Part shown: positions 1-5,117 of the stretch, piece after piece
Layout: the number at the start of each line of letters is the position of its first letter
How positions within the stretch are numbered: the first letter of the stretch is position 1
NCBI GenBank assembly: GCA_041655595.1
Contig: JBBAFB010000138.1
Location: 1-5,117 of the forward strand
DNA length: 5,117 bases
Direction of reading: 5' to 3'
DNA from: JBBAFB01 sp041655595
GTDB taxonomy: Bacteria; Bacillota; DULZ01
The notes under the pieces: generated by a model
Databases searched by the model: none
What the model saw: only the letters and a program-made list of their open reading frames with translations
Told to the model about the DNA's origin: nothing
Program-made: the position numbers and the translations under genes

Positions 1-235
1 AAATCAAAGATGCTGTTATCAATAGCTTATCCGCCAAGGGATCAATAAACTTCCCAAACTTTGTTACTTCCCTACGTTTTCTTGCTATGTAGCCATCGAG
101 TCCATCAGTGCTTGCGGCTATAATAAAAATAGCGGCTGCTATAAATCTTCCCCCAGGTATTTTGGTCAGTAAAAAAACCATAAAAATGGGGACCAGCAGA
201 ATTCTGGCTAAGGTTAATTTATTTGCTAAATTCAT
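1..235 (-). CDS. pgsA: PgsA, CDP-diacylglycerol--glycerol-3-phosphate 3-phosphatidyltransferase (N-terminal part, cut by window edge)
   Basis: This integral membrane enzyme makes phosphatidylglycerophosphate from CDP-diacylglycerol and glycerol-3-phosphate, the committed step to phosphatidylglycerol and cardiolipin. Only the first 78 residues are visible; the family is usually about 180-195 residues, so more than half lies beyond position 1. The start is ATG at 235-233, seven bases after a GGGGTGG ribosome binding site. The N-terminus (MNLANKLTLARILLVPIF) is the usual PgsA opening leading into the first membrane helix. A second hydrophobic stretch spans about residues 31-42. The CDP-alcohol phosphatidyltransferase signature D-x2-D-G-x2-A-R-x8-G-x3-D-x3-D is complete at residues 44-69, with D44, D47, G48, A51, R52, G61, D65 and D69. 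These Asp residues bind the metal and CDP group in the family. The position directly after a rodZ-like gene matches the ymfM-pgsA order in Bacillus. Other CDP-alcohol transferases (phosphatidylserine or cardiolipin-type) share the signature, but the N-terminus and neighbour favour PgsA. Confidence 0.93.
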   Translation of the reverse strand, partial: MNLANKLTLARILLVPIFMVFLLTKIPGGRFIAAAIFIIAASTDGLDGYIARKRREVTKFGKFIDPLADKLLITASLI

Positions 236-242
236 TAAAAAT

Positions 243-249
243 CCACCCC
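243..249 (-). promoter_or_regulatory. Ribosome binding site of pgsA
   Basis: The minus strand reads GGGGTGG, then seven bases (ATTTTTA), then the ATG at 235. This purine-rich Shine-Dalgarno match fixes the pgsA start. The 58-base gap back to the rodZ stop holds no visible terminator or clear promoter, so pgsA is probably transcribed together with rodZ. Confidence 0.7.
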
Positions 250-293
250 AGGAAATTCATACTCTATTAGAATTGGAACGAACTCAACAGCGG

Positions 294-1049
294 TTAAGCT
301 TCAGGAAATTCTAAATCTACAACTTCACCTATTGAACCGGCAAGACCAATATTTTCGTCATTATATATTAAAGTAACAACCCCGGCATTTCCCAGTCTAA
401 CATTTATTTTTTCCCTTCCTTGAAAGGGCATCTCTTCCCCTTGTTCAATAGTCCCACTGTAGCTTAATTCCCCGTCAGTTTTAACTTCAACCCAACATCT
501 TGCACCTTGTTCCTCAGAAACTCTTAAAAGCAAGTGAATGCCCTGTTTAACCCCCGGCTCCACTGTTTCACCAATTTCTTGTTCAGTAGGCGGTACGACT
601 TCCTTTGTATTTTCTTCCAGTACATCCTTTGGCGGAACAAATTCATTATTTGGCTCATTTGTAAAGTAATAAAAGAAATACAATCCCACCAAAATCAAGA
701 CTACTATTATAAGCAGGTACTTTAGTAATTTAGTATAATTAAAATCACTTTTGTTTATTGTGTTATAGTAGGATGAATCCTTTTTTTGTTTCGGGGCGAC
801 AACTTCTTCTTTTTCTTCTCCCAAGTCGGATTTTAATTTCCTGACCAACTCTTCACCATCAAGATTTAAAAAAGTAGCATAATTACGTAAGAATCCGAAC
901 ATATAAACATTACCCGGAAAAACTGTATAATTCCCTCTCTCCAACGCCTCTAAATACCTTTTTCGAATTTTAATTTTACTTTCAACTTCTGCTAAAGATA
1001 ATTGCCGCTCTTCTCTTGCCTGCCTCAGAATTTCTCCGATTTCGCCCAC
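294..1049 (-). CDS. rodZ: RodZ-like (YmfM-type) membrane-anchored helix-turn-helix protein
   Basis: The protein has 251 residues in the standard RodZ layout. A cytoplasmic HTH_25-type helix-turn-helix occupies about residues 3-65 (opening MGEIGEILRQAREERQLSLA, then the FPGNVYMFGFLRNYA segment typical of this family). A charged linker (about 75-105) follows, then one membrane helix (about 109-128, LLKYLLIIVVLILVGLYFF), a Pro/Glu-rich extracytoplasmic spacer (about 131-168) and a C-terminal beta-rich DUF4115-type domain (about 170-250). In the family the HTH binds the MreB cytoskeleton and helps control rod shape and wall growth; some relatives also act on gene expression. The open frame extends upstream to a TTG at 1064, but that codon overlaps the GGGAGG ribosome binding site. 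GTG at 1049 has ideal spacing and gives the family's usual N-terminus. Only 17 bases separate it from the mnmH stop, so translational coupling is likely. The assignment to the family is firm; the MreB role is inferred from homologues. Confidence 0.9.
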   Translation of the reverse strand: MGEIGEILRQAREERQLSLAEVESKIKIRKRYLEALERGNYTVFPGNVYMFGFLRNYATFLNLDGEELVRKLKSDLGEEKEEVVAPKQKKDSSYYNTINKSDFNYTKLLKYLLIIVVLILVGLYFFYYFTNEPNNEFVPPKDVLEENTKEVVPPTEQEIGETVEPGVKQGIHLLLRVSEEQGARCWVEVKTDGELSYSGTIEQGEEMPFQGREKINVRLGNAGVVTLIYNDENIGLAGSIGEVVDLEFPEA

Positions 1050-1056
1050 AGGATCG

Positions 1057-1062
1057 CCTCCC
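1057..1062 (-). promoter_or_regulatory. Ribosome binding site of rodZ (decides the start)
   Basis: The minus strand reads GGGAGG, seven bases (CGATCCT), then GTG at 1049. The site lies within the 17 bases after the mnmH stop codon (1069-1067). It overlaps the last base of the upstream in-frame TTG at 1064, which therefore cannot be the start served by this site. Confidence 0.8.
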
Positions 1063-1066
1063 AACT

Positions 1067-2104
1067 TTAGCCCAATTGATAATAAAGGTTTTCTATCTGC
1101 CAGACAGCGTTTTCTAGGTTACCGGCATCCACTATTAAATCATATTGCTCTACAGATCCCAAGCTTCTAGTGTATAAAACATCGTAGTATTTTTGCAACA
1201 AGATGGCCACAAATTGCTCCAGATCACCATTAAGAAGTAATTTTTGAAGCTTTTCAAGGTTTGATTTCCCTATTTTTTTTGAAAGATAATATGAGGATTC
1301 CACTAATCTTTCTATATCTTTTTTGCCGTCACCGGTGTAAATATTTATAAGTCTGTTAATTCTATTTTCCAGTTTGTTATGCACAAAAACATTATTCCCA
1401 TTTATCATACCTTGAAAAACCGCATCAGGTATATATAATTTACCAACCTTTTTGCTTTCACCTTCTACAATTATAGTTTTTTCCGTAGACAGCTTGCTTA
1501 TTTTATTCCAGATAAGACTCTCAAATCTTTTTTGGCTAGGCTGGGGCAACATACCTACTGCACCAAAAACGGAGCCTCTGTGATTAGCCAAGCTCTCAAA
1601 ATCCAAAACAGGGAAGCCGTCTAGGTCAATTTTTTCAATAATTTCCGTTTTACCAACCCCTGTTAAACCATGAAGCACTAAAAATTTTTGTGGCAGTGAT
1701 TGTTTATATAAATGTTTGTGAACATACTGGCGATAACCGTGATACCCCCGTATCAACCTAAAACAGGGGATATGCATTATATCCAATAGCTTGGCCACAG
1801 CCAGGCTTCTGTCGCCTCCGCGCCAACAAAACAACACTAATGTTCCCTTGCTTTTTAAAGCCGACAATTTATCAATTAACCCAGGCAAATTAATTGCGGC
1901 AAAATCTAGTCCCCTGCGCCGGGCAGCCTGCACCCCTTGCTCCATGTAAATAATACCAATTTCCTCGCGTTCTTCATTATTAAACAAGGGGACATTTATT
2001 GCTCCTGGGATTGTATCCAACTCATATTCCCTGGGTGATCTAAGATCAACGTAAATGGGATTCCCAATTTTTATTGACTCTTCAATTGTTATATCCTTAT
2101 ACAC
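1067..2104 (-). CDS. mnmH: tRNA 2-selenouridine synthase (MnmH/SelU/YbbB)
   Basis: The enzyme converts 2-thiouridine at the wobble position of tRNAs (Lys, Glu, Gln) to 2-selenouridine, using selenophosphate and a geranylated intermediate. It has 345 residues from GTG 2104, close to the roughly 364 of E. coli YbbB. Numbered from that start, an N-terminal rhodanese domain spans about residues 5-130 with the family motif CWRGGDRS; its Cys93 corresponds to the essential Cys of E. coli. A P-loop GLTGVGKT follows at 146-153, the MnmH-specific LANHRGSVFG at about 172-181, and a VEGESKKVG segment at about 213-221. All expected key residues are present. The frame runs on to TTG 2113, but that codon sits only three bases after AAAGG. 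GTG 2104 fits the spacing better and matches how relatives begin (an initiator Met just before the first beta strand). The gene lies 84 bases after ftsK and 17 before rodZ. Activity requires selenophosphate synthetase (SelD), encoded elsewhere if present. Confidence 0.93.
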   Translation of the reverse strand: MYKDITIEESIKIGNPIYVDLRSPREYELDTIPGAINVPLFNNEEREEIGIIYMEQGVQAARRRGLDFAAINLPGLIDKLSALKSKGTLVLFCWRGGDRSLAVAKLLDIMHIPCFRLIRGYHGYRQYVHKHLYKQSLPQKFLVLHGLTGVGKTEIIEKIDLDGFPVLDFESLANHRGSVFGAVGMLPQPSQKRFESLIWNKISKLSTEKTIIVEGESKKVGKLYIPDAVFQGMINGNNVFVHNKLENRINRLINIYTGDGKKDIERLVESSYYLSKKIGKSNLEKLQKLLLNGDLEQFVAILLQKYYDVLYTRSLGSVEQYDLIVDAGNLENAVWQIENLYYQLG

Positions 2105-2113
2105 ATTTAACAA

Positions 2114-2121
2114 CTACCTTT
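2114..2121 (-). promoter_or_regulatory. Ribosome binding site of mnmH (decides between two starts)
   Basis: The minus strand reads AAAGGTAG, a partial match to AAAGGAGG. When it is aligned to the full consensus, GTG at 2104 lies nine bases downstream. The in-frame TTG at 2113 would abut the site directly. GTG is preferred, but TTG 2113 cannot be excluded from sequence alone. Confidence 0.55.
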
Positions 2122-2123
2122 AT

Positions 2124-2170
2124 CTTGAAGAAGCCAGATTGTAAGCCCGGGCAAATTTATATTTTTCAAG
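2124..2170. repeat. Imperfect inverted repeat around a GCCCGGGC palindrome in the ftsK-mnmH gap
   Basis: On the plus strand CTTGAAGAA (2124-2132) faces TTTTTCAAG (2162-2170); eight of nine positions are complementary, and the outer six (CTTGAA/TTCAAG) are perfect. Almost at its centre is the perfect eight-base palindrome GCCCGGGC (2145-2152), which stands out in AT-rich surroundings. There is no run of T after the repeat in the direction of transcription, so it does not look like an intrinsic terminator. It may be a protein-binding site, a weak RNA structure or chance. The function is unknown. Confidence 0.35.
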
Positions 2171-2188
2171 TTACAGTTATTTCGAAAA

Positions 2189-4444
2189 TCACTGGTTAAA
2201 AAAAGTTCTATTAAATTCATCCCAGCCCATTAAAATGGTTCTGGGTTTGCTGCCTTCAAAGCCTCCAACTACCCCTCTGGCTTCTAACATATCCATTAAT
2301 CTGGCAGCTCTATTATAACCGACTCTGAGTCGCCTTTGAATCATGGATATGGATGCCTGTCCGCCTTCTATTACCAATTTAGCAGCCTCCGGCAATAATT
2401 CATCTTCTATTTCAGTTTCCTGAACCATGGATTCGTTTAAGTTGATTATTTCTTCGCTATATTCGGGCAAGGCCTGAGACTTCAAAAAAGTTACTATTGA
2501 CTCTACTTCTTTGTCTGACACAAATACTCCTTGTACCCGAATTGGTTTGCTTAATCCCACCGGAAACAATAGCATATCTCCCCTACCCAACAATTTTTCC
2601 GCTCCCCCCATATCTAATATGGTACGGGAATCTGTTTGGGAAGATACCGAAAAGGCGACTCTGGAGGGGATATTCGCTTTAATTAAACCGGTGATTACAT
2701 CCACAGACGGCCTCTGAGTTGCCACTACCAAATGCATTCCTGCTGCCCTGGCCATTTGTGCTAAGCGGCATATCGAATCCTCCACATCTGCAGGTGCGAC
2801 CATCATTAAATCCGCCAATTCATCTACTAGTATAACAATAAAAGGCAGACACACTTCCTCCCCACTTGGAAGTTTTTCTCTTCGTTTATTATAGCGGGTG
2901 ATGTCCCTTACACCGGCCGCGGCAAACAGCTCATATCTTCTTTCCATTTCGCTTACAGCCCAACGCAGTGCGCTTGCCGCTTTTTTCGGTTCAGTTACTA
3001 CAGGAGCAACTAAATGCGGGACCCCATTATAATTGCTTAACTCTACCCTTTTAGGATCAATCATTAAAATTTTAAGCTGATCCGGCCTCCCTTTAAATAA
3101 CAAGCTGCAAATCAGTGCATTCATACAAACACTTTTGCCCGAACCGGTGGCGCCGGCTATTAATAGGTGGGGCATTTTTGTCAAATCAGCTACCACCGGT
3201 TTACCTGCAATATCCTTGCCGAAAGCTACTGTTAAAATCGATTCAGATTCTAAAAACTCCTCCGTTTCCAATACTTCTCGAAAACTAACAAGCGAAATTT
3301 CTTTATTAGGAACCTCGATGCCAACTGCCGCCTTGCCTGGGATTGGAGCCTCAATCCGCACCTGGGGCGCTGCCAAACTTAAGGCAATATCATCTGCCAG
3401 ATTGACAATTCGACTGACTTTTACGCCCTGTGCAGGCTGCAATTCATAACGGGTAATAGCCGGTCCACAGCTGACTTGTGTAACTTTACCCTTTACCCCA
3501 AAGCTTAATAATGTATCCTCAAGCACTTGTACATTATCGGTAATATCTTTGTTCATTCTAGGGTTTTTTAATTTTAAAGCGGGCTTCAATAAATTAAAGG
3601 GAGGCAGGCTAAAGTTGGTTGTTATCGTAGGTTTAATTTCCTTTTTTATTGGACCCAAATTTTCTGTATCGCTTGGCACCCTTCCTTCCCTTTCATTCTT
3701 TTGCTTCGCTTGAAGAATAACCTGTGAATCATTGAGGCTAGCCTCCATCAAATCAGCTTGGGATTCTAAAATAGCCATATTATCAACAATGATAAAGTCT
3801 TCCTTCTTTTTGTTTGTTTTTTTCCTTGGTTTTTTATTAGGCACTTCTTCTTCGGCCACGAATAAAAAAGAAACAAACTGATTCCTTAAATAATTGAAAA
3901 AAACCTTGGCCCCGCGAAATATTTGACGTGGGTAAAGTTGATTAACGCCGCTGGCCAGCATTAGAAGGCCAATGATAGCCAGAGTCACCAAGACTATATA
4001 CAAACCTATCGGCCCGAAAGCCGAAGAAATAATGACTGCAAAAACAGCTCCTAATACCCCCCCGCCCTCACCTTGAAAACCTTGAACGATAGCATCCCAC
4101 CAGTTCAATCCGGTAGCGTAATCAATATGTAAAAAAATAATAACTACCAAAAACAATAGTATACTTCCGCCGTTTTTAGCATTAGCGAAGGGTATTTGTT
4201 TTGCAAAAATTAAACGGAAAGCCCATAAAAGCCCCAAAATTGCCAGCAGAAATTTGCCATCCCCTACTAAATTACTAAAAATCAGTGATATTAATTGACC
4301 GATAGGACCTAAAGGAGATTCAAGGGAACTTTGATTGCTAAAATAAAAACTGGCTAAACAAAAAAAGGACAAGGCCATCACAAAAACACCTGTAATCTGT
4401 TTTTTTAAAATATTAGCCGCTTTTTTTGTTTTTCTTCGGGACAT
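2189..4444 (-). CDS. ftsK: FtsK/SpoIIIE-family DNA translocase
   Basis: This ATP-driven DNA pump sits at the division septum and moves chromosomal DNA; in endospore formers the homologue SpoIIIE fills the forespore. The 751-residue protein is complete, near the usual length for Firmicutes. The N-terminal membrane region (about residues 18-166) has four to five hydrophobic segments. A charged linker follows (about 200-300, with a Lys-rich patch at 204-214), then the alpha/beta motor (about 300-655) with Walker A GATGSGKS at 431-438, Walker B IVILVDEL at 536-543, and the VVATQRPSVDVITGLIKANIPSR segment at about 573-595 that typifies the family. The C-terminal winged-helix gamma domain (about 684-745, with QRRLRVGYNRAARLMDMLEARG) reads the polar DNA guide motifs. 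The frame extends to a GTG at 4453, but this overlaps the GAGGTG ribosome binding site; ATG 4444 is six bases downstream and preferred. Sequence alone does not tell FtsK from SpoIIIE use. Confidence 0.96.
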   Translation of the reverse strand: MSRRKTKKAANILKKQITGVFVMALSFFCLASFYFSNQSSLESPLGPIGQLISLIFSNLVGDGKFLLAILGLLWAFRLIFAKQIPFANAKNGGSILLFLVVIIFLHIDYATGLNWWDAIVQGFQGEGGGVLGAVFAVIISSAFGPIGLYIVLVTLAIIGLLMLASGVNQLYPRQIFRGAKVFFNYLRNQFVSFLFVAEEEVPNKKPRKKTNKKKEDFIIVDNMAILESQADLMEASLNDSQVILQAKQKNEREGRVPSDTENLGPIKKEIKPTITTNFSLPPFNLLKPALKLKNPRMNKDITDNVQVLEDTLLSFGVKGKVTQVSCGPAITRYELQPAQGVKVSRIVNLADDIALSLAAPQVRIEAPIPGKAAVGIEVPNKEISLVSFREVLETEEFLESESILTVAFGKDIAGKPVVADLTKMPHLLIAGATGSGKSVCMNALICSLLFKGRPDQLKILMIDPKRVELSNYNGVPHLVAPVVTEPKKAASALRWAVSEMERRYELFAAAGVRDITRYNKRREKLPSGEEVCLPFIVILVDELADLMMVAPADVEDSICRLAQMARAAGMHLVVATQRPSVDVITGLIKANIPSRVAFSVSSQTDSRTILDMGGAEKLLGRGDMLLFPVGLSKPIRVQGVFVSDKEVESIVTFLKSQALPEYSEEIINLNESMVQETEIEDELLPEAAKLVIEGGQASISMIQRRLRVGYNRAARLMDMLEARGVVGGFEGSKPRTILMGWDEFNRTFFNQ

Positions 4445-4450
4445 ATTATT

Positions 4451-4456
4451 CACCTC
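4451..4456 (-). promoter_or_regulatory. Ribosome binding site of ftsK (decides the start)
   Basis: The minus strand reads GAGGTG, six bases (AATAAT), then ATG at 4444. The last three bases of the site are themselves an in-frame GTG (4453-4451), which would give a three-residue longer protein; a start inside its own binding site is unlikely. Confidence 0.8.
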
Positions 4457-4496
4457 AAGTATGTAGTTCTATATTTATGAAAATAAGTCCTTTATT

Positions 4497-4517
4497 AATT
4501 AATTTACGAAATTAATT
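4497..4517. repeat. Perfect AT-only inverted repeat just after the cotransporter stop codon
   Basis: AATTAATTT (4497-4505) and AAATTAATT (4509-4517) are exact reverse complements around a three-base centre, starting three bases beyond the stop codon at 4521. A nine-pair A/T stem is weak, and the minus strand has no T-run after it (it continues AATAAAGGAC), so it is not a standard terminator. It could be a 3' end-stabilising hairpin, part of the ftsK promoter region or chance in AT-rich DNA. The rest of the 76-base gap shows no convincing -35/-10 pair. Confidence 0.45.
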
Positions 4518-4520
4518 GTT

Positions 4521-5117
4521 TTAATGCTCTCCTAGAACGGAAACAGCTATATTATTAGCATGGTCGCCAACCCGCTCCAGGTTACTTATGATATCAAGAA
4601 ACACAACCCCGGAACCGGGAAAGCATTTTCCCGTATTTAATCTACTGATATGGCTCCTTCTTAATTCTTTTTCTAAAACATCAATTTGCTTCTCTAGCAT
4701 TTGTGTTTTTCTGGCCTCATCATGATTGTCATGTTGTAAGGCATTAATGGCTTGCAAATAGGTTTTTTCAACTAAATAATTAAACCTAGCCAATTCCCCC
4801 AAGGCCTGTTCACTAAAGGGTAGATTTTCCTCTATTCGAACCATTGACATTTCCACTATATTTTCGGCATGATCACCGATTCTTTCTATATCAGTGACGC
4901 AGTGCAAAAGACCGGTATGTTTTTTTGATAATGCGGAAGTCATTTCTGTTTGGGCCAATTGGGCCAAATAAGTTGTAATTTTATCGGCCAAATCATCAAC
5001 TAAATCTTCTTGATCTAATACCAATTGCACTTTTGCTTCATCCTTTTTAACAAAGCTCTCCATAGCATCTATTACCATCTGATATGCAATGTTGGCCATT
5101 CTCACAATTTCTTTGGT
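4521..5117 (-). CDS. Na/Pi cotransporter family protein, C-terminal PhoU-like domain (5' part outside the window)
   Basis: The visible 198 residues form a PhoU-like all-helical domain with the two repeated metal-binding signatures of that fold: DIERIGDHAENI at about residues 76-87 and NLERVGDHANNI at about 179-190 of the fragment. In family members these Glu/Asp clusters bind metal ions. The frame is open to the window edge, and the residues before the first possible start (TKEIVRM) already read like the family's helix 1. The closing pattern (LERVGDHANNIA, then VLG just before the stop) is that of the cytoplasmic tail of bacterial NptA/YjbB-type Na/Pi cotransporters, which carry a membrane transport domain of some 300 residues in front. 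A free-standing PhoU starting at GTG 5105 is the alternative, but no ribosome binding site is evident in the few bases before it. The tail is thought to regulate phosphate transport. The gene precedes ftsK by 76 bases on the same strand, with no obvious functional link. Confidence 0.82.
   Translation of the reverse strand, partial: TKEIVRMANIAYQMVIDAMESFVKKDEAKVQLVLDQEDLVDDLADKITTYLAQLAQTEMTSALSKKHTGLLHCVTDIERIGDHAENIVEMSMVRIEENLPFSEQALGELARFNYLVEKTYLQAINALQHDNHDEARKTQMLEKQIDVLEKELRRSHISRLNTGKCFPGSGVVFLDIISNLERVGDHANNIAVSVLGEH

Noticed and set aside
219..260. Short minus-strand frame from ATG 260 running into the pgsA start, as a possible leader peptide
   Set aside because: It is 13 codons, out of frame with pgsA, has no clear ribosome binding site, and contains the pgsA binding site within it. 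Chance is the simpler explanation.
108..725. Plus-strand open frames at 108-314 and 534-725
   Set aside because: They lie antisense to pgsA and rodZ, which have clear family motifs. Their translations show no recognisable domain and no good ribosome binding sites.
2138..2169. Sigma-A type promoter TTGAAA ... TACAAT before mnmH
   Set aside because: The boxes are 20 bases apart, against the usual 16-18, so it was not entered as a promoter feature.
2497..3449. Plus-strand open frames at 2497-2682, 2511-2717 and 3135-3449
   Set aside because: All are antisense to the conserved motor part of ftsK. Open frames opposite a conserved coding region are expected, and these look like low-complexity shadows.
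4445..4520. Promoter for ftsK in the AT-rich gap
   Set aside because: TATAGA and CATACT resemble -10 boxes, but no -35 box at proper spacing is convincing. In such AT-rich DNA these matches are expected by chance.
1..5117. Novel system, mobile element, CRISPR or RNA gene
   Set aside because: All five reading frames belong to well-known core families, the gaps are under 90 bases, and no repeat arrays, tRNA-like or transposase-like sequences were seen.

Overview
The window is about 5.1 kb of moderately AT-rich bacterial DNA. It carries five genes, all read from the minus strand, so in transcription order they run from high to low coordinates. I infer a Gram-positive anaerobe of the Clostridia, possibly a Peptococcaceae-like lineage. 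The grounds are the protein sequences, the strong AGGAGG-type ribosome binding sites paired with GTG/TTG-type starts, and the ftsK/spoIIIE ... rodZ(ymfM)-pgsA order. In Bacillus subtilis, spoIIIE likewise lies upstream of ymfM-pgsA-cinA-recA. The species cannot be fixed from this window.

Layout in transcription order: (1) 5117-4521, the C-terminal PhoU-like domain of a Na/Pi cotransporter family protein, whose membrane part lies beyond the window edge; (2) a 76-base AT-rich gap with a perfect short inverted repeat; (3) 4444-2189, a complete FtsK/SpoIIIE DNA translocase; (4) an 84-base gap with a GCCCGGGC palindrome inside an imperfect inverted repeat; (5) 2104-1067, a complete tRNA 2-selenouridine synthase (MnmH/SelU); (6) after only 17 bases, 1049-294, a RodZ-like membrane-anchored helix-turn-helix protein; (7) after 58 bases, 235-1, the start of phosphatidylglycerophosphate synthase PgsA, cut by the window edge.

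ftsK, rodZ and pgsA serve envelope and division functions: chromosome segregation at the septum, cell-shape/cytoskeleton anchoring, and anionic phospholipid synthesis. mnmH is a tRNA-modification gene placed inside this group. Its tight spacing to rodZ suggests co-transcription and possibly translational coupling. Its presence implies that the organism makes selenophosphate (SelD), which is not visible here.

For ftsK, mnmH and rodZ the longest open frame starts inside or right against the Shine-Dalgarno sequence, so a shorter downstream start is preferred for each. I see no RNA genes, mobile elements, CRISPR arrays or convincing intrinsic terminators, and no sign of an undescribed system. The window reads as ordinary core genome with one mildly unusual gene insertion (mnmH).
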